Origin: Prillingera fragicola
Lineage: Eukaryota; Basidiomycota; Tremellomycetes; Trichosporonales; Trichosporonaceae
DNA: 64,000 nucleotides
Assembly (NCBI GenBank): GCA_002335605.1
Contig: BEDY01000006.1
Span: 992,001 to 1,056,000, forward strand
Direction of reading: 5' to 3'
Shown: in pieces, positions 53,881 through 64,000 of the stretch
Position numbering within the stretch: the first letter of the stretch is position 1
How the letters are laid out: every line of letters starts with the position of its first letter
Notes under the pieces: generated by a model
Told to the model about the DNA's origin: nothing
Seen by the model: the letters and a program-made list of their open reading frames with translations, nothing else
The model's database searches: none
Program-made: the position numbers and the translations under genes

Positions 53881-55876
53881 ATGGCGGCCACGCTGTCACC
53901 GTACTCGACATTCAAGCCGTCACAAATTCCTCTCGGATCGTCGGTTCCGGCTCTCACCAACCATGCCATCTCAGTGTCCCTTCCATACTGGGACGACAAT
54001 GTCGATTACGAAGAGGGTCGCCCCCGCGTAGTCGACAAGATGCAGACCGGCTACCCCAGGTTCTTTATCCACAGGTCTATCCAAAAGGTGAGTCACCTGG
54101 CCGAGCAACAGCTGACAACAGCTCGCCGCATTGTGTCTTGCCAAGTTTGGCCAGGCCGACGAGGGAGCCATGCTCTTTCCTTTGCCCAAGGTTGTCGCCG
54201 AGGCGCGCGACTTTTTGGCCAGCCGCGACCCACCCGTCGCTTCTCGCGCAGTCGAGTTTGTCATCTGCCCGGGCGCCAACTCGTTGCCCAACGCGCGCAC
54301 CGCCGTCACCGCCATTGACTGCATCGAGCTCCAGATCTTGTTGTTCAAGAAGGCCGACTTTTCCTCGGCAAAGCAGTTCTGGCAGCACTCTGGTGACGGA
54401 ATCAGCAGTCGTATGGCCGAGCGCGCGCTTGCGTTTCTCGGAGAGACTCCTGCCGGTGCGTCGTCGCCAGAGGGAAATCCCTCGACCCCGCTCGACAGGA
54501 GGCCGCAGCATGGATACTCGCGTAACCGCCATTATGCCGCCAAGGGTGCCGCTGGCGGAGCTGCGACCCCCAGCGCCGCCGCACCCGAGTCGGTCACTCT
54601 TCCCGAGGAACTCGCGACTGACCTAACCACCTACCTCGAGGAGCGTTACGGCCGCAACCTGCCCCTCTTCAACGCACCTCTGGCCAAGCAGGCGCTCAAG
54701 CGCCGTATCGCTGGTGGCCTTCTCCCGTCGGACGAGGAGTTCTCCAAGACTGGCGGCAGCGACATCGCCCGTGGTGTCGCCGAGGATGACGTCTACTTGC
54801 ATCCCTGCGGCATGAGCGCCATCTGGCACGCTCACAAGCTTGCGCGTGTTGCACGCGTCAAGGGTGGTGGCAACGAGGGCAAGAGCTTGTGTTTTGGCTT
54901 TCCTTACACCGACACGCTCAAGATTCTGCAAAAGTGGGGACCTGGATGTCACTTTTTCGGTCTCGGTACCGACGAGCAGATTAACGAGCTCGAGGCGCTT
55001 CTCGATGCGCAGGACAAGTCTGCGCCAATTCTCGCCCTTTTCTGCGAGTTCCCTTCCAACCCCCTCCTCCGCTCGCCTGACCTTGTCCGTCTCCGTGCCC
55101 TCGCCGACAAGCACTCGTTCCTCATTGTTGTCGACGAGACTATTGGTAACTTTATCAACGTCGACGTCATGCCCTATGCCGACATTATCGTTTCGTCGCT
55201 CACCAAGATCTTCTCGGGCGACTCGAACGTCATGGGCGGCAGTTTGATCATCAACCCACGCGGACCACAGTACAAAGCCCTCAAGGTGGCCCAGGAGGCC
55301 GAGTACGAGGACACCTACTACCCCGAGGACGCAGTGTACATGGAGCGCAACTCGCGCGACTACCGCAGCCGCATCAAGCGCGTCAACGACAATGCCTATG
55401 GCGTCACAGAGTACCTCCACTCACGCTCGCTCATGGACGACACGACCCCAGCGGCCGGCAAAGCCCTCAAGCGCATCTACTACCCGCGCTACGAGACGGC
55501 CGAGCACTTTGCCGCCTGCCAGCGCACGCCCACGATGGGCAAGGGCGGCTTCGGCGGTCTCTTCAGTGTAACCTTTACCTCTATGGCTGCCAGCCGCGCC
55601 TTTTACGACACGTTGCTGTGCGCCAAAGGTCCCTCACTCGGCACGAGCTTTACGCTCGCGTCGCCATACACGATTCTGGCGCACTACAACGAGCTCGACT
55701 GGGCGGCTGGCTTTGGCGTCGAGAGCGGCCTTGTGCGGATTAGTGTTGGCCAGGAGGACGCTGCGACGCTCAAGGCGTGGTTTGAGGCTAGCGTTGCGGC
55801 TGCCGAGGAGGCTGTAACCAAGGAGGCGGCGGCGGTTGGAGAGGGCGTTGAGGGTGTGAACGGTGTGGACATGTAG
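53881..55876 (+). CDS. STR2: Cystathionine gamma-synthase
   Basis: Exons 53881-54087 and 54122-55876 with a 34-nt intron, 653 residues, the long fungal form. It makes cystathionine from cysteine and an O-acyl-homoserine in methionine biosynthesis, using pyridoxal phosphate. The N-terminal 200 residues are the fungal-specific extension. The PLP fold follows: [64 protein letters not shown] (cofactor-binding Asp), [17 protein letters not shown] (the Lys forms the Schiff base), and a C-terminal substrate block [19 protein letters not shown] with [10 protein letters not shown]. The yeast homologue is STR2. Confidence 0.93.
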
Positions 55877-56085
55877 AGTTGTGTGGGCAGCAGAGGTCAG
55901 AGGGAAGTTGTACGGCATGCATAGATATTAGTTGGGCAGTCCGCCACACGCGCAGCAAGTGAGATACTGATGCATTTTGTACTGGTACTGGTACAACGTC
56001 GTCGCCAACAGACGCGGCGGGGGGTACGAAGGAGATACGGTATGCTGTGAATAACCGGGATATGCGTAAACAATCATTATCGAGA

Positions 56086-59000
56086 CTAGCTGCCCGGTGG
56101 CTTGGGACTGGTACGCAGCCCTTGGGCACTGTGCACACTCGGCGAGCGAGCAAACTGGGGCTGGGTGCGTCAGCTCCTGTTTGCGTTTGAGGTGGAAGGA
56201 CTCACAGTCTGGAGATTCTGCATCACCATCTGCGGCGTGCCCTGTGCACTCATTTGGCCGACAGCAAGCGCCTGAGCTTGAGCTTGAGCCTGCGCCTGAG
56301 CTTGCGCTTGCGCTTGAGCTTGAGCCTGCGCCTGGGCTTGAGCTTGCGCGTGAGCCTGAGCCTGAGCATTGCGCAGGAGCTGCTGATGTACTGCGCGCAC
56401 CGTCTCGGGCGTGGCCTGCTGGCCGTTCGCGTTCAGAGACTGGATTATTTGTTGGTACTGCGCTGCCTGCTGGGGACTCATGGGCGCGTTGGCGCCTTGG
56501 ACACCGGCCGCCTGCAGCTGCGGGCTGCCAGCGTTTGGAGGACGAAGATGCTGAGGTATAGGCATTGAAGCCACGCGACCCATGGCGGCGGCCTGGGCCG
56601 CTTGAGCAGCCTGCTGAGCTTGTATCTGAGCTGCCTGTTGAGCCTGGGGAGAGGACTGAAGCCCTGGGTGCTGCATCGCAGGCGAGGACATGTGGTTCTG
56701 CGAGTCGCCGTTGGCGAGTTCTCCAGCAGAAGCGTACGGCGAGGTCAACGTTCCAGGCTGCATCTGCGGTGTGCCGGCGGCACTGGCAGCACGAGCAAGC
56801 GCCTGCGCCTGTGCTTGAGCTTGGGCCTGAGCCTGAGCTTGGGCCTGAGCCTGCGCTTGAGCTTGATGAGCTTGAGCTTGAGCTTGAGCCTGAGCCTGAG
56901 CCTGAGCCTGAGCTTGAGCCTGAGCCTGAGCTTGGGCCTGAGCCTGAGCCTGTGCTTGTGCTTGCGCCTGTGCTTGTGCTTGCAGAGCCTGAACCTGCTG
57001 AGGAGTAAGCTGCTGCCCCTGCAAAGCCGCCTGCTGGCGCTGTTGCTGAGCAACCACTGCTTGCTGCTGAGCCTGGAAGAGCTGGAGCTGCTGCTGCTGA
57101 GTCGGGGTTGGCACCTGGCCAGCTGCCGGCGGACGAACACCGTTGGCCATGGCCGGATTGCCACCGTTGAGCTGCGCTGTGCGGCCGTTGACTGCCGAAG
57201 CGGCAGCAACAGCGTTGAGAATCTGTTGCTGGCTCGGCGCCATGACCTGCACCTGCTGGCCATTGGGGCGTTGAGGGGCAGGAGTGGCACCAGGAGTGCT
57301 CGTACCCTGCGCTGCCTGGACAGCCTGACCTTGTGCTTGCGACTGAGCCTGCGCCTGAGCCTGTTGCGCTTGAGCGTGAGCCTGCGCCTGCTGTTGCGCC
57401 TGCGCCTGCGCTTGCGCTTGTGCTTGTGCTTGCGCCTGAGCTGCCTGGGCCTGCTGAGGAGGGCGGACAGCGCCACCCTGCAAGATCTGCGCCTGCTGCT
57501 GACGGAGAGCGGCTTGCTGCTGCTGGCGATGCTGTTCCTGCAATAAACGCCGCTGCTGCTGAGCCTCGTGGATACGAAGATCGCGCTGGTACTTCATCTC
57601 GACCAACTCGAACGGCGTAGGCGGACCGTTGGGGTTGGCGACATTCGAATGACTCTCGTGCACCGTAATCTCTTTGGGCTCCTGGTCTTTCAAGCTCTCC
57701 TTCTGCTTGTTGTCCCGGCGGCGCGACAGACGGCGGATGGCGTCGTATAGAGCCTGGTGACGAACAGCCTTCTTGGTCGAGCCCTCGTATCGTTGCTGCT
57801 TGGCAGCGCGAGCCTCACGCTTCGACAGGCCGGGAGGGGGAGGAGGCTCCATGGGCGCACCGTTGGCAGCAGGGCCAGAAGCACCAGGAGTGCCGACCTT
57901 GGTCGCCGTAGGCGTTCCAGCAGCTGTCGGGGTATCCGCCGCCTTGGGCTGATTCTTGCCAGGTCCCCAAGTCATGTTCCACCGCTCATAGCAGTCATAC
58001 GCGTTGCGACGGTCTGAAGGAATGGTCACACGTTCCGAGTTGAAGCCATCAGCAATGAGCTGCCAGTTATACGCATATGTCGTGACGAGGCGCAGCAGAA
58101 TCTTGTCCTCCTCTGGCGTCCACGAAGGCTCGGGGCGGAGATTGTCCGGCTTGGCCTGTGGGTTGAAAGGCTGCAGGTTGAGCGGCCGCAGTCCACGGCC
58201 ATTGAAGAAAGTCGACACGGAAGCTACGACCTCGGGGCCCAAGTCGGCAGACCCCTTGGGGTCCTCGTACCATGGGCCCTCGCGCAAGTCCCAGTCACCG
58301 TCGTTGTCAAAGTGATTGCGTGCAGGCTGTAGGTGCGACACAAAGACTGGTCGAACGTCCATAATTCGCGAAATGTGCGCAATACGGTTACCAGAGGTCA
58401 TGCCCTCGTCGAGACGGCGGTGGATCTTGCTGTCGTCCGGAGGGGTAGGACCGCTGTACGGCGCGAGATCGGGAAAGAGCTCCTGCAGGCAGAGGGGAGG
58501 AAGGTCAGGCTCTGACGTTGCCTCCTTTGACCCCTCCTTGGCCCTCTTGGGCTCAGCGAGTGGCAAAGAGTTGAGGTCTGCGGTCGGTGCCTCGGCGGTT
58601 AGGTAGAGCAAAGGCTTCCTCGCCGTAGCGAGCGCCTCCACATTGGCGAAGCGCTTGCTGAGGACAAGGCCGTTGGGCAGAACAGTGCCGTCCCTGCTGT
58701 TGCGCTTCTCCGCTTCCTCGCCGCCCTCGGCACCCTCAGGAGCCTCTGTCGCCTCAGTCGCATCGGCCAACTCGGCAGCGTTGACAATGTCTGTCGTCAG
58801 CTCAGCCCATCAGAGGACTGCACTCACCATCCAAACCCACGCCATCCTCTTCACCTTCAGCATCTGCCTCTCCATCAGCATCAGCATCAGCTTCTCCGTC
58901 TGCGTCTGCGTCTGCCTCTCCGTCGGCATCGACCTCGCCATCTGCGTCAACCTCTCCGTCCGCATCTTCCTCTCCATCGGCGTCTTCTTCGTCATCGGCG

Positions 59001-60452
59001 TCCACGGGCTCCGCCTTGACCGCAGTCTCCTCCTTTTCTTCCTCCCGGGCCTCCATGTCCTCGAGGACCTCGGCGCCAGAGGGTTCAGGGCGATCGCTCG
59101 CCTCGACTTCCATTTCAATGTCGGCCGCCTCCTCGTCCTGGCCAACGAGCATCTCGACGTCGTCTTCAGCGGCAAGCTCGGCGGCGCCCTCAGCCTTGCC
59201 CGGTATGGCAACGTCCCTTGGCGAGCCCCACCCGCGACCACCGACCATGGAAGCAGCCTTCTCCTCGTCGGTGGACAGGTGCCACTCGACGATCTGGTAC
59301 GCAAACTCGCGAGCAATGACGCGCTTCCAGCGGCGCTCCTCCGCAAAGTCAACCTGCATCCACTCAACCTCCTCCAGGAGCCAGTCCCAGTGCGATTTGG
59401 GAACGGGGGGGCCGCGGTGTTTCTTGGGCTGACGAAGTGACCAGCGTCCACTAGCCTTCTTGGCTTCGATGCGCTCCATTGCGCGAACATGACGCATTTC
59501 AGCCTGGGCGATACGCCAGTCTGACGTGAGAACGCACTTGGAGGAACGTGCGATACCTCCACTGAGCGGGTTGAGGCTGTACATGAGATGCAGCTTGAAT
59601 GAGTCGACCTTGCCCGAGTCACCTTTGCTACCTCGCCTATGCCGGTGGCCACTCCCAGCAGGCACAGGAGGCAGCTTGGGCACCTTTGCGAGGTAATCTG
59701 TCTCCAGAGGCATTAGCACCTTTGAAGCAACAGACGGTGGTGGCGTGTCGGCGGGATTGTAATTGTCGACAGGCTCCCAAGGCGGCACATCCAGTTCAGG
59801 ATCCAGCGCAGTTGTTGTGCGTCGGGGAAGGACGTCCTGCAACGAGACTGTCACTGGTGACGCTTCCGGCTCCTGCACCTGTGCCAAGGCTGACGACTGT
59901 GGCTGCGGCTTGGGCTGCAACTGAGTAGAGGGGGATGACGGCCGAGACGAACGCATGACTCGTGGCGAGTCTGATCGTGCCCCAGGAGTGCCAGCTCGCG
60001 AGCTTGGCCTGCTCGAGCGACGGAGCGCCGGCGGTGCTTCAATCAGTGTTGGAGTGGGTACGGGTACCGTCAGCGACGCTGCCTCATCTGGAAAGTCGAT
60101 TGTGCCCTTCGGAGGTGATGGTGGAGGAATAGACGGCAGGGCGAGACTTGCTATCCTCGATGGTCCGGCTTCGAGACGGTATTCGTCCTTCCATCCACTA
60201 AACGCTTCTGCTGCTCCGGGGTCGAGGTCGGATTCGTCGAGTTCCACGCTCGGAAAGTCGTCCCCAGGCGCACGCTTTCGTTTTAACATGCCATAGAGGC
60301 TCTTGAGCGCCGTGCCATGTTGATCAACAAGTTCCCTGGAGGTGTCAGCGGAAAGTGAGTCGCGGTGGCAAAGCGCCGTACTTGACCTGACGCTCTCTTG
60401 TCTCGAGAACATTGTGCACCGCCCCGCTCAGCTGATACGTCTGATGGCTCAT
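56086..60452 (-). CDS. EAF1: NuA4 acetyltransferase scaffold Eaf1/Vid21
   Basis: Exons on the minus strand: 60452-60382, 60335-58828, 58790-56206, 56160-56086; introns 46, 37 and 45 nt; 1412 residues, phases agree. The start at 60452 was chosen because LSGAVHNVLETRERQVK then reads directly into ELVDQHGTALKSLYGMLKRK, a continuous helix, with an upstream in-frame stop. An HSA domain is present (HWDWLLEEVEWMQVDFAEER), then DGE repeats (DADGEADADADGE), then a SANT/Myb domain (PSWTPEEDKILLRLVTTYAY, later DCYERWNMTW). The last 600 residues are dominated by Ala-Gln repeats. HSA plus SANT in this order is characteristic of Eaf1, the platform of the NuA4 histone H4 acetyltransferase. Confidence 0.92.
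56266..57450 (-). repeat. Hexanucleotide (Ala-Gln)n arrays in EAF1
   Basis: Blocks of GCNCAR hexamers at about 56,266-56,370, 56,790-56,990 and 57,330-57,450 encode long (AQ)n runs separated by non-repetitive Q-rich sequence. The third codon positions vary, so expansion is partly old. Confidence 0.9.
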
Positions 60453-60931
60453 CAGCTACTGCTTTGGATGCATGAGGATGCAGTGTTTGGGAATACGACG
60501 CAACCGGAGAAAACTCACCTGGACGTCGGCATCCATTGCGGGGGATCGGGTGCGCCGTTCCACGCCGTTTCTTCGCACAGGCAGGGGGCTGTACTTGTGC
60601 TAGTACACTGCGCGGTAAGGATGGGTTCTGAGAGTAATGTCTGGGTAGCTGTCGAGGCTGTATAACACGGCGTGGCCGACGAGGAAGGTGAGCAACGACG
60701 AGAGAGGCATCAAACGGCGGAATCAAATGTAGGCGCGCGTGCACGTGGCTCCAGAAGGGCGTGCCTATTTTCAAGTAAGACAAGGTGGAGGTGCTCGACG
60801 TGCAGCCTTTCTATTGTTCTTGTTCACGCCTCCTGTTCTTTCTGCTTTCCTCCTCATTGTCCCCATCTTGGAACAGCCCATCTGCAGCAACTTGCATTCT
60901 ATTTCATTATCAAAACTTCAAAACGACTTTC
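60453..60931. promoter_or_regulatory. Divergent promoter between EAF1 and STE14
   Basis: 479 bp between start codons; the STE14 side (60,800-60,920) is T/C-rich. No coding evidence. Confidence 0.5.
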
Positions 60932-61998
60932 ATGGCCGACGCGACCCCCATCGACATTTCAAGGCCTCTGAACGCCGAGCAGGTCGCCAAGCTGCGCACC
61001 TGGCGTGCAACTAGCAGCAACGGCAACGGCAGCGCGGCCGAGTCCCCTCGCGCCGCCACTCCGGTCGACAATGGTGTCGAGATGCCCCGAAACGCTGCTC
61101 ACTATGCTGCCAAGGACTCTATCCCCAATACACCACTGGCTGCGAGTCTCATTTCAGCAATCCTCGGCGCCATTGCTGGTGTGGCTTTGTGCTGTGCTGC
61201 CCGCCCTATTGTCCAGTATCTGGGAGCTAGCAGCTGGACATGGGCCCGTCCTCAGCTTGGAATTTACGTCGCTGCTGTCGCCATGTTCCACCTGCTAGAG
61301 TTCTGGACTACGGCTGGTTGGAACTATCAAAAGTTGTCTGTGGATGGTAAGGATCCTGCCATGGTTGGTGTCGCCACCGTCACTGACATCTCAGCCTTCC
61401 TCCTGAACAATACACAGCAATACCACTTCGCCCACGCGTTTGGCCTTACCGAGTACTTCATTTCGTCCTACTTCTGGCCGTCCAAGTTTGCGTCCCCTGT
61501 TGCGAGCTTCCCCGTACTGGCAATCAGTGAGTTCATCGTCCCTTACACCCGCTCTTCATTAACATTGCAGTCGTCTGCGTTATGATTGCCGGCCAGTCGT
61601 TCCGCAGCCTCGCCATGGTTCACGCTGCGCAATCCTTTTCGCACATCGTCAAGAAGGTCAAGCTCGAGGACCACACGCTGGTGACTGATGGTGTTTACAG
61701 GTGAGTCACAGAGGGACTGTGCCCTCACTGACCATGCAGCCTGTCTCGCCACCCTTCGTATGCTGGGTTCTTCTACTGGGCTTTAGCCACTCAGCTTCTC
61801 ATGTCCAACGTAGTCAGCACGGTTGGCTTCATTCTCGTGCTCTACAAGTTCTTCTCAACGCGCATCAGGGGTGAGTCACTCGCATGCGAGCAGCACTAAC
61901 GCACAGATGAGGAGAAGCACCTTACTCGCTTCTTTGGTCAACAGTACGTCGACTACAGTGCCAAGGTTGGCACAGGTCTTCCGTTCAGCACGTCCTAG
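60932..61998 (+). CDS. STE14: Protein-S-isoprenylcysteine O-methyltransferase
   Basis: Exons 60932-61526, 61571-61700, 61740-61870, 61907-61998; introns 44, 39 and 36 nt; 315 residues, phases agree. After a 75-residue polar N terminus come several membrane spans (LISAILGAIAGVALCCAARP, YVAAVAMFHLLEFWTTA, VVCVMIAGQSF). The ICMT catalytic C terminus is clear: HTLVTDGVYSLSRHPSYAGF, FILVLYKFFSTRIRDEEKHL, RFFGQQYVDY. The enzyme methylates the prenylated C-terminal cysteine of CaaX proteins (Ras, Rho, mating pheromones) in the ER membrane. The N-terminal extension is longer than in yeast Ste14. Confidence 0.94.
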
Positions 61999-62069
61999 TT
62001 TTGTTGCTCTCGGGTTCGTTCTAGCTGTGTATAGACTGGCATGGATGTATATAATCTTGATACGATCCT

Positions 62070-63569
62070 CTAGCGCTTGACAGCGCGCTTGTTGGGCGGC
62101 GGTGCCGGCTCGTCGTCGCTGCTCTCGTCACTGACGTCGCCCTCGTCGACCTCTCCAACCTCCTCGTTCTCATCCCAGTCTCCAATGTCGTCGGCTCCAC
62201 GGTCCTCGTAGTCAAACTCCTCGTCGTCGTCCTCATCCTCGTCCTCACCGGCAGCCTTGGCGCGCCTCCGCTCAAGAGCCTCCTCGGGGTCGACATCACT
62301 GAGACCGTCGACGTCAATGTCCGACTCATCGTCTCCCTCGTCTCCATCGGCGTCGGCGCCCTTGTTCTTGGCAGCCTTCTTGCGGGCAACGTTGGCGGCC
62401 TGCTCGGCACGACGCTGATCCTTGAGCTTGCGGCGGGCCTCGTGGGCCTTCTGCTGAGCGTTGGCCTGGGCCTTGGAACGCTGCTCAAACTCGTGGAAGA
62501 CAGTCTCGCCCTCTCCGCGCTTGCTGCCGACAAGACCCTCAACGACCTTCACGAGCTTCATCTCCAGACGGGGGCCAGTTTCCAGCAGACGAACGGCCTT
62601 GCGCTCGCCCTTCTTGTTGCCGCGTCCGACGTAGTCCTCCGGGAGTTCGACGGCATTGGTGTCCGACTCGGCCTCGCTGGCTTCACTCTCGCTCATGCTG
62701 TCGTAACCCGCAGTCGATGCCTCTGAACCTGCGCGGCGCAAGAGGTAGTCGGCAATGTCGTCCTGGTTGGCCAGGTTGGGTGCGCGGCGCGAGCTGCCGC
62801 CCACGGGGTTGAGAAGCTTACGAACACGACGTGAGACACCCTGAGCACGCACGCTAATGGTGTAGTGGCGCATCGAAATGAGTCCAGTGCTGTGGTTGTA
62901 CGAGACGAGCAGCACACGACGGAAGGTTGGGAGTGCCGACTTCTCGACCTGGATGGGAGGGAAAAGACCTTGCAGGAGAGTGCTCATGAGCTTGAGCTGA
63001 GGCATGGGAGGACCATCAACCGGCTGCTGGAAGTTGTTCAGGACCAGCAGAGGAGGGTTGCGGTACTCTCCACCGGGACTCTTGCCGACGTTGCGCATCG
63101 ACACAGAGGCATTCACAATATCCCTGCGAGGTTAGATTTGCATACAGAGCGTTGTACATCTGCAACTCACTTCATCAAGCTGTAGCGCTGAACACGGAAC
63201 GTCAATGTAGGCCCCTGCGGCAGCCTTGCCATACGCATGTGGACGTTGGCCGAGTCGGTGAGCGAGAATGCCATGAGGTGGGTGACGCCGAGAGTAGGCG
63301 CAATAGTGAGGTAATCACGCAGACGAGCTCCTGGCCGCTCGCGGAGACGAGTAGCAGTGTTGGGCTCCATGATCTTGCGCATGTCGCTGACCAATGTGCC
63401 TACTGATTTTGTGATCTGTCCTGACTGTATGCTGTTAGCTGGAGCAGCACAGTACGGCCGGGCAGGAATGGCTCACTTTGATGACAAATGACTTGGGAGC
63501 CTTGTCGGCCTCCTCTCCAGGCTGTCCACCCTTGAGGTGGGTACGGTTCTTTCTTCTGCGCTTTCCCAT
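62070..63569 (-). CDS. SSF1: Ribosome biogenesis factor Ssf1/Peter Pan (Brix domain)
   Basis: Exons 63569-63477, 63424-63171, 63123-62070; introns 52 and 47 nt; 466 residues, phases agree. It begins MGKRRRKNRTHLKG, the family start. The Brix domain follows: TLVSDMRKIMEPNTATRLRE, LTIAPTLGVTHLMAFSLT, GPTLTFRVQRYSLMKDIVNA, PPLLVLNNFQQP, LLVSYNHSTGLISMRHYTI. The C-terminal part is a Lys/Ala-rich coiled segment and long acidic blocks ending in NKRAVKR. The protein binds pre-60S particles in the nucleolus and acts in 27S pre-rRNA processing. Its stop codon lies 71 bp from that of the convergent STE14 gene. Confidence 0.94.
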
Positions 63570-63980
63570 GGTGTGAGTTGAATGGGCGGTGGTGTTGGTT
63601 GCAAGTTGGCAGCCAAAGCAGACCTTCACTCTGATCTTCTGAAATCTCGCGGCTTATCATTCGCCACCAGAAAATTCACACATCATTGATTGTTTGTGAA
63701 CTACATGATACCGCTGTGCATCCACCAACTCTGCATGAGAGCTGAGTCTTCAGTCATTCATATCTATACCTTGCTCTGCACAGACGAGACTTGGTCTGAA
63801 CCTGCTTGCATAGCTGGCTTGCTTGCTACAGTTTGATCGCCCCGTCACTACCCAGTACAAAATCCAATTGCTTCCGTCTGCTGGCGGATCCGTTACGAAC
63901 TTGAAATGTTCAGTGCATCAACATCATCGTCAACCAAGTCACAAGACACGCCAGTGGAGCAGCGTTAAGAGGAGCAGATC
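63570..63980. promoter_or_regulatory. Divergent promoter upstream of SSF1
   Basis: 411 bp between the SSF1 start and a likely start codon at 63981. No coding signal recognised. Confidence 0.45.
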
Positions 63981-64000
63981 ATGCGGTTCCACGTCGTGAG
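63981..64000 (+). CDS. Probable first exon of a gene running off the window
   Basis: ATGCGGTTCCACGTC (MRFHV) is followed directly by GTGAG at the edge, matching the common donor in this DNA. Tiny first exons occur in other genes here. Too short to identify. Confidence 0.35.

Overview
The window is nuclear DNA from a fungus, almost certainly an Agaricomycotina basidiomycete and probably a Tremellomycete of the Trichosporonales type. The grounds are a high GC content, densely packed genes, introns of only about 31-50 nt with GTGAGT/GTGCGT/GTACGT donors and CTGAC/CTAAC branch sites, and household genes whose proteins read as basidiomycete orthologues. No rRNA, tRNA, CRISPR, transposase or reverse transcriptase was seen. 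Placement below class level is a guess. Gene models were spliced by eye. For nearly every gene the exon lengths sum to a multiple of three with matching phases, which is the main internal check. Exon coordinates are given in each entry.

Layout. 1-7.7 kb holds two tandem paralogues of a secreted calpain-like cysteine protease with a mucin-like Ser/Thr tail and a duplicated cysteine module; the first is cut by the window edge. This is the most unusual part of the window. 8-9.4 kb is a protein of unknown function. 10-14.8 kb encodes a 1567-residue disordered protein. 15.3-18.2 kb is SLX4 (DNA repair nuclease scaffold), divergent from a MATH/BTB protein (18.7-20.9 kb). 21.1-27.7 kb carries a small mitochondrial protein, an MRH-domain sorting receptor, complex I subunit NDUFS2, a glutaminyl cyclase and complex III subunit QCR9. 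28.8-31.2 kb is the PP2A B56 regulatory subunit. 31.7-33.9 kb is a 12-exon acyl-CoA synthetase ending in a peroxisomal signal. 35.5-40.6 kb holds mitochondrial ribosomal protein bL19m, a PIN-domain protein with RGG and proline repeats, and a NAP/SET histone chaperone. 42.9-44.1 kb is a C2H2 transcription factor. 44.1-48.4 kb is a gene desert. 48.4-51 kb has PIG-T (GPI anchor attachment) divergent from an unknown gene. 52.4-53.5 kb is a secreted Gly/Leu-repeat protein. 53.9-63.6 kb has cystathionine gamma-synthase, NuA4 subunit EAF1, isoprenylcysteine methyltransferase STE14 and ribosome biogenesis factor SSF1. A first exon of another gene starts at the right edge.

The genes do not form one pathway. 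Several pairs share short divergent promoters (148 bp at 21.7 kb, 149 bp at 50.2 kb), and STE14 and SSF1 converge with only 71 bp between stop codons. Three very small exons (9, 11 and 16 nt) could be resolved because only their inclusion restores frame and family motifs. Long gene-free stretches (2.8-4.7, 33.9-35.5, 40.6-42.9, 44.1-48.4 and 51-52.4 kb) flank the fast-evolving or regulated genes.
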